DNA from: an uncultured Faecalibacterium sp. | GTDB taxonomy: Bacteria; Bacillota; Clostridia; Oscillospirales; Ruminococcaceae | Assembly (NCBI GenBank): GCA_934540955.1 | Contig: CAKTCY010000001.1 | Span: 109,311-173,310 of the forward strand | DNA length: 64,000 nt | Direction: 5' to 3' | Shown: in pieces, positions 8,008-13,840 of the stretch | Position numbering within the stretch: the stretch's first letter is position 1 | Layout of the letters: each line of letters opens with the position of its first letter | The notes under the pieces: generated by a model | Databases searched by the model: none | Told to the model about the DNA's origin: nothing | What the model saw: the letters and a program-made list of their open reading frames with translations, nothing else | Position numbers and translations under genes: made by a program

Positions 8008-8217
8008 ATGCTGCGAAAAATCGCTGAGTATGTCAAAAAGATATTCCGCATGGAGTCGATTCCGACAACGGTCAATACCCTGCGGGAGGCTTTGCGTGAC
8101 CTGGAGGTGGCGCGGAATCACTTCGAGAACTGTGACCCGGAATTTGTGGATGCGGCTATTTTTGAACTGAACGCTGCGGAGTGCCGGGTTGATGCTGTGA
8201 GGAGGTGTGCGGGGTGA
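8008..8217 (+). CDS. DUF2508/YaaL-like small protein
   Basis: A 69-residue helical protein. The stretch ALRDLEVARNHFENCDPEFV followed by DAAIFELNAAECR fits the DUF2508 pattern known from Firmicute chromosomes. Function of that family is unknown. GTGGAGG places the start at ATG 8008, inside the +1 continuation of the preceding gene. The end overlaps the next start (GTGA). Confidence 0.6.
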   Translation: MLRKIAEYVKKIFRMESIPTTVNTLREALRDLEVARNHFENCDPEFVDAAIFELNAAECRVDAVRRCAG

Positions 8218-8381
8218 AGACGTTTTATAAGGTGTTCTACTACAAGAATATCGAATTGTTAGCATACCCCGTCGGGAATGGACCTGATGAAGAAGACGAA
8301 GAGATTTCTTCCAAAACGGAATTGGCGTTTGATTATGATATTTCGGCAAACGAAATTGAGTGCAGAAAGGAATTGAGATGA
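8214..8381 (+). CDS. Small phage protein, paralogue of the 4239 gene
   Basis: A 55-residue protein starting at GTG 8214, which overlaps the previous stop, with GGAGG upstream. It begins VKTFYKVFYYKNIELLAYPV and has an acidic centre (PDEEDEEI). Same length and pattern as the product at 4239. Function unknown. Confidence 0.55.
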   Translation: MKTFYKVFYYKNIELLAYPVGNGPDEEDEEISSKTELAFDYDISANEIECRKELR

Positions 8382-8521
8382 AAAGACCTGATATTTGGAC
8401 GAAACTCGGAGTGTTCTTTGGCCATGTGCTGGCAATGACCATAGTTATCTGCGCGTGGCTGATCATCGTTGTGGTTACGCTGAAGGTGATTTGGTTTACG
8501 CTGTTTCGGATTTTACTGTGA
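8378..8521 (+). CDS. Small single-span membrane protein
   Basis: A 47-residue protein starting at ATG 8378 (ATGA overlap). After a short charged N-terminus (MKRPDIWTKLG) nearly all the rest is hydrophobic (VLAMTIVICAWLIIVVVTL), so at least one membrane helix is predicted. Too small to classify. Confidence 0.55.
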   Translation: MKRPDIWTKLGVFFGHVLAMTIVICAWLIIVVVTLKVIWFTLFRILL

Positions 8522-8532
8522 GGTGAGAAGCA

Positions 8533-8850
8533 TTGGAGGAATACTTATATAATCAAGCACTTCAAAGCATTCGCTACGGCGGCATGAGCGCGAATGAGAT
8601 GCGAGAATACATGGCCTTGATTGACAAATACTCTGAAGTGGTAACATTGTACGCGAATAATATGCCGATAGAGTACGTCATTAAAAGCCCGAGCGAAGAT
8701 ATTTGGAACTATGAAGCGCCTGTTAGAACCGAATGTGCCGTCGCCTGCGATAAGCCAAAACAAAAGAACCTCGTGAAAGATATTTTGTTTAAGGTCGTTG
8801 GTGTGTTGAACAGCATTATTGACTTTATCGTTACGGTATTAGTGGACTAG
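8533..8850 (+). CDS. Phage protein with hydrophobic C-terminus
   Basis: A 105-residue protein beginning at TTG 8533, positioned by GAGGTGAGAAG. The N-terminal half is helical (ALQSIRYGGMSANEMREYM). The C-terminal KDILFKVVGVLNSIIDFIVT is amphipathic to hydrophobic and may attach to membrane. No recognised family. Confidence 0.65.
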   Translation: MEEYLYNQALQSIRYGGMSANEMREYMALIDKYSEVVTLYANNMPIEYVIKSPSEDIWNYEAPVRTECAVACDKPKQKNLVKDILFKVVGVLNSIIDFIVTVLVD

Positions 8851-8861
8851 GAGAATGATTT

Positions 8862-9083
8862 ATGTACTATCCAGGACTTGAATTTTACCGAGTGGAATCA
8901 GCATCAAGAAAATATTTCAGGTTCCATCTCGCGCTTGTTATAAGAGAAGAAGCTATGATTCTAAACGCAAACTGGTTCGGATTGGGACTTCCGTTTCGCT
9001 ATTATCCGTGCTGGCTGGAACGCCTGGACTGGCCAATGGGATACGTGTATGATCCATTAAATTTTGAGAGGCAAGAAGCATGA
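8862..9083 (+). CDS. Small aromatic-rich phage protein
   Basis: A 73-residue protein rich in Tyr, Phe and Trp (MYYPGLEFYRVESASRKYF..., WFGLGLPFRYYPCWLERLDW). The ribosome site is AGGAG. No family recognised; the end overlaps the next start by ATGA. Confidence 0.65.
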   Translation: MYYPGLEFYRVESASRKYFRFHLALVIREEAMILNANWFGLGLPFRYYPCWLERLDWPMGYVYDPLNFERQEA

Positions 9084-9268
9084 GAAAGTATACCTTTATA
9101 TTTTCCTGCACAGACAACGGTGGCTGCCATCAGACCTTTGAAGTCAGGGCGACCGACAAGCAGGAGGCTATCCGTAAAGGCATGAAGACCGCGAAGAAGT
9201 TCGCTTGCGGAGATATCTGCGGCGACTGGGAGTGTAAGTTGAAGAAGGAGGACAAAGATGACTTTTGA
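9080..9268 (+). CDS. Small Cys-containing phage protein
   Basis: A 62-residue protein (MRKYTFIFSCTDNGGCHQTF...) with two strands then a helix (DKQEAIRKGMKTAKKF), like small ferredoxin-sized modules. Its C-terminal codons lie in the first copy of a 32-bp direct repeat (9220-9251). It overlaps the next gene by 11 bases. Confidence 0.65.
   Translation: MRKYTFIFSCTDNGGCHQTFEVRATDKQEAIRKGMKTAKKFACGDICGDWECKLKKEDKDDF
9220..9251 (+). repeat. 32-bp perfect direct repeat, copy 1
   Basis: Identical to 9661-9692. Here it encodes the C-terminus of the 9080 gene in one frame and supplies the ribosome site (GAAGGAGG) of the next gene. Confidence 0.9.
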
Positions 9269-9678
9269 AGAACTGAAAAAAGAACTCCCCACTATCAAAC
9301 AGAAGATTGAAAGCGGAGAGTATAGCGTGGTCATTATTGATGGGCCGCAGGGTCCGACTGGCAAAACTACCGCTGCGAATTTTCTGCGAGATAATGGCGT
9401 GCCAGTATTTGAAGAGTGGCAGATGCTCGATATCCAGATCGGTTGGAATCCGAAGCCCAAAACTTCAATCATAACTTGGCCGCAGTTTGTTCATGACGTT
9501 GGCAGGTTCTGTGATATGGAACGGATACGAGGCCATTATCGTGAGCGGCACGCATCGGGTAAAAGACACGCTAAAAATTCTCGAGGAGCAGGGCATCAGT
9601 GCCTATGAGGAATGCGAGGTACTACGGCTGGAGTTTGTTGATTACATTTCCCCGGGCATGCGGCGACTGGGAGTGTAA
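9258..9678 (+). pseudogene. P-loop NTPase/kinase-like gene split by a frameshift
   Basis: Frame A (ATG 9258, to stop 9608) starts with a helix, then VVIIDGPQGPTGKTTAANFL: a Walker A loop of kinase type. After about residue 85 frame A turns into low-quality sequence (RIRGHYRERHASG), while frame B continues convincingly as EAIIVSGTHRVKDTLKILEE and ends at 9678 inside repeat copy 2. A +1 shift near 9500-9530 would join them into about 140 residues. The 3' end may have been replaced by recombination at the repeat. Confidence 0.55.
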
Positions 9679-9692
9679 GTTGAAGAAGGAGG
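9661..9692 (+). repeat. 32-bp perfect direct repeat, copy 2
   Basis: Same sequence as 9220-9251, 441 bp downstream. It forms the end of the split kinase-like frame and provides the ribosome site for the gene at 9700. Confidence 0.9.
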
Positions 9693-9699
9693 TTGGTTT

Positions 9700-9894
9700 A
9701 TGAACGAAGACTTTGGAGCGATTACCATTCTTGCTCCAAAATGCCAGAAGTGTCCCAAAGTGAAATCCTGCGACCATAAACAAATGGCTCATCTCGGGTA
9801 CATAGTTCAGCAAAGGGGCAATGGAAAGAGCCTTAGTCAACTCGAAATAGTGGATTCACTGATGAAAAGGAGATTTAATTATGAAAATCGTTGA
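9700..9894 (+). CDS. Small Cys-rich phage protein
   Basis: A 64-residue protein with CQKCPKVKSCDHKQM, a probable zinc-binding knuckle, near its middle. The ribosome site GAAGGAGG comes from repeat copy 2. It overlaps the start of thyX by 14 bases. Function unknown. Confidence 0.65.
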   Translation: MNEDFGAITILAPKCQKCPKVKSCDHKQMAHLGYIVQQRGNGKSLSQLEIVDSLMKRRFNYENR

Positions 9895-10591
9895 ACCTAA
9901 GTACGAAATCCTCACTGATATTTCCGAGGGCGGTATCAAAGAACTGCAGCAGATCGAGCGGGTGGCGCGGGTCTGCTACAAGAGCGAGGATAAGATCACG
10001 CCAGATGGTGAGTCGGCGAAGAAGCTGGTGCGCTTTCTGGTGAAGCAGGAGCATGAGGCTATGCTGGAGCATTCTCAGCTGAGCGTGCTCTTCACGTGTG
10101 ACCGGGGCGTGGCCAATGAGCTGGTGCGGCACCGCATTGCGAGCTTTGCACAGGAGAGCACCCGATACTGCAACTATGCGGGTGAGAAATTTGGCGGGGA
10201 GTTGAGCTTTATTCGGCCGTTTTATATTGAGCTGACTGATGCTGACAAGAAACGTGAAAGTGCAGAATATACGCCTGGCAGCACTTGGCTTGATTCCTGC
10301 GAATCTGCGGAAATCCTTTATAAGGATATGATCGCACTCGGTATGCGCCCCGAGCAGGCTCGTTGTGTGCTACCCCTGTGTCTGAAGACCGAGATCGTGG
10401 TGACGGCCAACTATCGTGAGTGGCGTAACATCTTCAAGCTGCGTACTCCTGTGGCGGCTCATCCTCAGATGCGGGAGCTGATGTGCCCACTGCTGAAGGA
10501 GCTGCAGAGCAAGATCCCGGTGGTGTTCGATGATATTTACACGTACTGGCCGAAGGATGACCAGACGCGGAAGGGTAGCATGGTGAAGTGA
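9881..10591 (+). CDS. thyX: Flavin-dependent thymidylate synthase
   Basis: A 236-residue enzyme making dTMP from dUMP with methylene-tetrahydrofolate, NADPH and FAD. The ThyX signature is present as RHRIASFAQESTRY (RHRxxSxxxxSxR), preceded by EHSQLSVLFTCDRGV. The later ARCVLPLCLKTEIVVTANYREW, FKLR and HPQMRELM segments also fit the family. Length is normal. Start ATG with AGGAG. It supplies thymidylate for phage replication and partners functionally with the nucleotide genes at 2669 and 6148. Confidence 0.95.
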   Translation: MKIVEPKYEILTDISEGGIKELQQIERVARVCYKSEDKITPDGESAKKLVRFLVKQEHEAMLEHSQLSVLFTCDRGVANELVRHRIASFAQESTRYCNYAGEKFGGELSFIRPFYIELTDADKKRESAEYTPGSTWLDSCESAEILYKDMIALGMRPEQARCVLPLCLKTEIVVTANYREWRNIFKLRTPVAAHPQMRELMCPLLKELQSKIPVVFDDIYTYWPKDDQTRKGSMVK

Positions 10592-10593
10592 AC

Positions 10594-10911
10594 ATGAAAG
10601 GAATTGATGAAAGATATATTGCCGCACTTAATGAGTTCGGTTTTGGAATGTTCCGAACTACAGTCGGTGTAAATATTTACCATACTACCTCAACAGGAAC
10701 ATTTATGATCAGTCTTAATGGCGAGGACTTTGCGGATATGCTGGTAAGCTATGCAGAAACGTTTAACCCGAATACCTGGGTGTCCTTGACAGTAAAAAGT
10801 CATTCGTCAACGCAGGATATTTCGGCAATACTCAAGAACGCCCAGGAAATCCAGATGCTTCTTCTGCGGCTTGCCATTAAACTCGTGAAAATCAGTAAGG
10901 AAGTGGAGTGA
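10594..10911 (+). CDS. Phage protein of unknown function
   Basis: About 105 residues (MKGIDERYIAALNEFGFGM...). Predicted strands then a C-terminal helix (IQMLLLRLAIKLVKISKEVE). ATG 10594 has GGTGAAG upstream; GTG 10588, overlapping the thyX stop, is the alternative. No family recognised. Confidence 0.65.
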   Translation: MKGIDERYIAALNEFGFGMFRTTVGVNIYHTTSTGTFMISLNGEDFADMLVSYAETFNPNTWVSLTVKSHSSTQDISAILKNAQEIQMLLLRLAIKLVKISKEVE

Positions 10912-10915
10912 GACT

Positions 10916-11308
10916 ATGAAAAATCGTATTATTTGTGTCTTTGCATGTCTGATGATGCTCGTGGGCTGTGTTGTTCTGTGCAGCTGCTCCGAAGCAGATA
11001 AGGTGAATCGGAACATTTCCAAGCAGGCTAACTACTTTGAAGCTGAGCGCCGGATCACGGTCTATAACGCGCGTACCGACAACGTTATCCTTGAAATGGA
11101 AGGCGTTATGTCCATCTCGAACAATGACAGCAACGAACTGGTGTGTACGGTGAAGACTGGTCCGAACGAGTATAAGAAAAATTATATTTACCTGAACGAG
11201 TACACCATGTATGTCGTTGAGGATATCACCGGCACTCATACCGATCCATACCACTATAAGCTCTATTTCCACACGGATATTCTGCCGGACGTGGAGGTAC
11301 GGTCGTGA
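10916..11308 (+). CDS. Phage-encoded beta-sandwich lipoprotein
   Basis: A 130-residue protein with a lipoprotein signal: MKNR, hydrophobic stretch, and candidate lipid-attachment Cys at 18 (LVGC) or 24 (LCSC). The mature part (NISKQANYFEAERRITVYNA, then RTDNVILEMEG and later YLNEYTMYVVED) matches the strand-rich lipoproteins found in many siphophages. It would sit on the outer face of the membrane. Superinfection exclusion is a reasonable guess, not shown here. Confidence 0.7.
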   Translation: MKNRIICVFACLMMLVGCVVLCSCSEADKVNRNISKQANYFEAERRITVYNARTDNVILEMEGVMSISNNDSNELVCTVKTGPNEYKKNYIYLNEYTMYVVEDITGTHTDPYHYKLYFHTDILPDVEVRS

Positions 11309-11646
11309 TGACTACATACGAATTTGTAGATAACATGGGTGTGCCTGTTTGGATGAGTGGTTTTGATGCTCTCATTGATGCTATTGATATTCTCAAAAGC
11401 GCTCTGCAGAGCAATGAATCGCCAACCATTGTAGACATCAACCGAAAACTGTGCGTGAAGTATCACACGAGCACCATTGCGATGGACAGGCTCCTTCGTC
11501 GGGCGGTAGATTATGCTGTGGTTCGGAAGCAGACACATGGGCCGCTTTATTACAAGGTGCTGGGCGATACTCCTCGGCAGGCGATGCCGTTGAAGCAGTT
11601 TCTGTACATCTCTGCAAGATATTTGATGCGAGAGGAGGCACGATAA
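11308..11646 (+). CDS. Stand-alone Spo0A C-terminal-domain-like protein
   Basis: A 112-residue protein. MGVPVWMSGFDALIDAI aligns with the (I)GVPxxxxGYQxLRxAI start of the Spo0A effector domain. KYHTSTIAMDRLLRRAVDYA aligns with the recognition region [20 protein letters not shown], and the end (MPLKQFLYISARYLM) with [15 protein letters not shown]. No receiver domain is present. It may bind DNA at Spo0A-box-like sites; several Spo0A contact residues differ. Start ATG set by GGAGGT. Confidence 0.55.
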   Translation: MTTYEFVDNMGVPVWMSGFDALIDAIDILKSALQSNESPTIVDINRKLCVKYHTSTIAMDRLLRRAVDYAVVRKQTHGPLYYKVLGDTPRQAMPLKQFLYISARYLMREEAR

Positions 11647-11649
11647 GCT

Positions 11650-11856
11650 ATGATGCGGATTTATGGCATTGACGAGAAGAGCGTCAAGGATGGCAAGGTT
11701 TGGGTACGTATTCGTGGTACCAATCCGACCATTCAGAAGCCTGTCGCTGAGATTTCGTATGAGGAAACGATGGCGGCGGTGGTCTTCCGGTACAAGGATG
11801 AGCATTGCAAGCGGATGGTAAACATTACCAACCTTGACATCATGATTAAGGACTGA
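11650..11856 (+). CDS. Small phage protein of unknown function
   Basis: A 68-residue protein (MMRIYGIDEKSVKDGKVWVR...), mostly short strands. GAGGAGG lies rather far (about 12 bases) before the ATG; ATG 11653 is equally possible. No family recognised. Confidence 0.6.
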   Translation: MMRIYGIDEKSVKDGKVWVRIRGTNPTIQKPVAEISYEETMAAVVFRYKDEHCKRMVNITNLDIMIKD

Positions 11857-11886
11857 TATTCTTGGAACAGAAAGGGTGTGCTCTGG

Positions 11887-12069
11887 ATGGGATTTTCTAA
11901 GGACTTGAAGGAAATTATCATGATGCGCATGGCATTGAAAGAGAAGAAACGACAGGAAGAGGAAGCTGAGAGAAGACGCTACCTGTTCGTTACACTGCTG
12001 ATACTTGCAGCACTCATGACATACGTTTCTATCATGGCAATGTTTGAAAATTTAGGCATCATCCGCTGA
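11887..12069 (+). CDS. Small membrane protein with charged coil
   Basis: A 60-residue protein: a charged helix (ALKEKKRQEEEAERRRY) followed by one hydrophobic span (LFVTLLILAALMTYVSIMA). Likely inner-side coil plus membrane anchor. The ribosome site is AAAGGG. It is the last gene before a terminator and the long non-coding gap. Confidence 0.65.
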   Translation: MGFSKDLKEIIMMRMALKEKKRQEEEAERRRYLFVTLLILAALMTYVSIMAMFENLGIIR

Positions 12070-12077
12070 AAAGGGGA

Positions 12078-12110
12078 GGCTCTGGAGCAATTTCAGGGCC
12101 TTTTCTTTTT
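12078..12110 (+). terminator. Rho-independent terminator
   Basis: A 9-bp stem GGCTCTGGA/TTCAGGGCC (with wobble pairs) and a GCAAT loop, followed by TTTTCTTTTT. Confidence 0.75.
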
Positions 12111-12434
12111 GATGTCAAGATTTGTCAAAGATTGTCGCGGTGTGAATTTTTGCCCATTTTTTCTCGTGGAATTTCTGTCAATAGTTGTCAATGCGTGAAA
12201 AAATGGCGATTTTATGGCCAAAAACCCACTTTGTGGCCAAAAATTTTTGCAAAAATGGCCACAACTTTTAACGTAGATATGTTGAAAATATGCCGTTTGG
12301 CCAAAAACCCACTTTTTTTCTTAATTTAATAAAAAAATTAAAAATTTTATATATAGTAGTTGGAAATAAAAATGGGTTTTTGGCCACAGCGAGTTTTCTG
12401 CTCGAATTGGCCAAGAGGGCCACCACTTTCACCT
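12111..12434. other. Non-coding AT-rich repeat region, candidate phage origin
   Basis: No credible gene. A 14-bp element TGGCCAAAAACCCA occurs at 12215-12228 and 12298-12311, and as a perfect inverted copy at 12373-12386. The last two flank about 60 bases that are almost pure A/T. Partial copies (TGGCCAAAAA near 12234, ATGGCC near 12255, TTGGCC near 12408) add iteron-like character. GTCAA words recur near 12113-12190. The layout, repeats around an unwinding-prone core, fits a replication origin or a complex operator; I cannot separate the two. Confidence 0.45.
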
Positions 12435-12463
12435 TGTAAAAGAACGACAAAAACTATATAATT
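12435..12463 (+). promoter_or_regulatory. Sigma-A type promoter
   Basis: TTGTAA (12435-12440), 17-base spacer, TATAAT (12458-12463). Start of transcription is expected about 12,470, just before the gene at 12484. Confidence 0.7.
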
Positions 12464-12483
12464 GAGTTACGAGGTGCAAAGTT

Positions 12484-12852
12484 ATGAAAAAGCGTGAAAT
12501 TCCGTTTATGGCCCAGTATGAGAATGAGTTTGGCTATCACGAGTGGACTACGTTAGACAGCGCAAATAATTTGGTGCGCTGCTATTACAATGGCGATACA
12601 GAACTTCATGTGAAAGAGCCCTGGTGCGAATGTAATGGCGTCAGGATGAGAAAGGTGCGAAATCAGGAAAAGTGGCGTTGCCCTATCTGTGGTAAGGTCT
12701 ATGATATTTCCGACATTGACTGGCCCATGCCTTATTGGGATGATGAAACTGGCCTGAAAAACGATTATGGCGAATATATGTATCCGAATGCAGAGAAGCG
12801 AGCAGGTCCTCCTGAAATGTATGAGGAGGCTCCCTTTACTTGGTATCTGTAA
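12484..12852 (+). CDS. Zinc-ribbon phage protein
   Basis: A 122-residue protein with CEC (about residue 48) and CPICG (about residue 67), likely a zinc ribbon, in an otherwise acidic, aromatic protein. It is the first gene after the repeat region and has its own consensus promoter and a terminator behind it. It is therefore expressed separately, as regulators often are. No known family. Confidence 0.7.
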   Translation: MKKREIPFMAQYENEFGYHEWTTLDSANNLVRCYYNGDTELHVKEPWCECNGVRMRKVRNQEKWRCPICGKVYDISDIDWPMPYWDDETGLKNDYGEYMYPNAEKRAGPPEMYEEAPFTWYL

Positions 12853-12864
12853 GGCGAAAGTTTG

Positions 12865-12899
12865 AGGATTGTCACAATTGTGGCAGTCCTTATATTTTT
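12865..12899 (+). terminator. Rho-independent terminator
   Basis: A near-perfect palindrome (arms AGGATTGTCACAA and TTGTGGCAGTCCT) is followed by TATATTTTT. Confidence 0.65.
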
Positions 12900-12963
12900 G
12901 CCCTTCTAAAAGATTGACAAATATTACCAAATATCCCCGCGTAAATTTCTTGCTCTTTTATGG

Positions 12964-13007
12964 GAGGAACAGTGTGCGTAAAAACATGCTGTTCCTCTTT
13001 TATTTTT
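12964..13007 (+). terminator. Hairpin terminator or attenuator before the nuclease genes
   Basis: Arms GAGGAACAG (12964-12972) and CTGTTCCTC (12989-12997) are followed by TTTTATTTTT. It lies immediately before the ribosome site of the gene at 13018, so it may act as an attenuator. A region reading TTGACA-like at 12915 could provide a promoter, but no good -10 follows. Confidence 0.6.
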
Positions 13008-13017
13008 GGAGGTTTGT

Positions 13018-13338
13018 ATGCTAGAGAACAAATTCAAAACAGGATTGGTGAAAGACCTGAAGAAACGCTTTCCCGGCTGCATGGTCGTTCATCTCGACCC
13101 GAATGAAATCCAAGGGATTCCGGATCTCTTGGTTTTATATCGAGACAGATGGGCAGCACTCGAAGGAAAGAAGACAGGAAAGGCATCGCATCGTCCGAAT
13201 CAAGACTACTACGTAGCCAAGATGAACGAGATGAGCTATGCCTCTTTTATTTATCCTGAGAACAAGGAGGAGATACTGGATGAACTGGAACGATCATTCA
13301 CGACTGCAAGGCCAGCACGCTTTTCTGGGAGCGAGTAA
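13018..13338 (+). CDS. VRR-NUC-like PD-(D/E)XK nuclease
   Basis: A 106-residue protein with the fold signature GIPDLLVLYRDRWAALEGKK: Pro-Asp at the start of the core strand and Glu-x-Lys at the next, as in VRR-NUC Holliday-junction-type phage nucleases. It probably cuts branched DNA during replication or recombination. Start at ATG 13018 from GGAGG. The next gene begins inside its 3' end. Confidence 0.7.
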   Translation: MLENKFKTGLVKDLKKRFPGCMVVHLDPNEIQGIPDLLVLYRDRWAALEGKKTGKASHRPNQDYYVAKMNEMSYASFIYPENKEEILDELERSFTTARPARFSGSE

Positions 13339-13840
13339 GTATCACTGGATCAATTACGATGCCACCCGGATTGCAGAGTCCTTTGTGAACTATCAGGCGA
13401 AGGAGCGAGGAACGCGGCTTCATGCATATGCTGCAGAAAGTATCGCATTGGGGCAAAAGCTTCCTCGGAGCAAGAAGACGCTCAACGCTTACGTCAACGA
13501 TGCAATTGGCTTTTGCATGACCCCGGAAGTGGTTCTTTATTATTCAGAGAACTGCTATGGTACGGCCGACACAATTCATTTTGCAAACAACTTCCTGCGC
13601 ATCCACGATTTGAAGACTGGTCTGGTACCGGCACACATGGAGCAGCTTTTCATTTATGATGCGCTTTTCTGCTTGGAGTATGGTGTTAAGCCTCGTGATA
13701 TTCAAATCGAGAACCGCATCTACCAGAACGATGATATTTGGATCGTAAATCCGACTTGTGAGGATATCGATCCTATCATTAGTAAGATCATCGAGTTCAA
13801 TAAAATCATTACTGAACTGAAGTTAGGAGCGACAGCATGA
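13280..13840 (+). CDS. RecB/Cas4-like PD-(D/E)XK exonuclease
   Basis: A 186-residue protein beginning MNWNDHSRLQGQHAFLGAS. Core motifs: YGTADTI and LRIHDLKTG (Asp then Asp-x-Lys) with a following Q-containing helix (MEQLFIYDALF), the order seen in the phage RecB-type exonuclease families. No cysteine cluster of Cas4 type is visible. It probably works in recombination with the helicase and SSB-like protein. GGAGGAG sets ATG 13280, overlapping the previous gene by 59 bases. Confidence 0.65.
   Translation: MNWNDHSRLQGQHAFLGASKYHWINYDATRIAESFVNYQAKERGTRLHAYAAESIALGQKLPRSKKTLNAYVNDAIGFCMTPEVVLYYSENCYGTADTIHFANNFLRIHDLKTGLVPAHMEQLFIYDALFCLEYGVKPRDIQIENRIYQNDDIWIVNPTCEDIDPIISKIIEFNKIITELKLGATA

Noticed and set aside
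12111..12434. CRISPR array from repeated TGGCCAAAAACCCA words
   Set aside because: Only three short copies with unequal spacing and mixed orientation; no cas genes anywhere in the window.
13280..13840. Cas4 as identity of the RecB-like nuclease
   Set aside because: No C-terminal iron-sulphur cysteines and no other CRISPR genes; a phage recombination exonuclease fits better.
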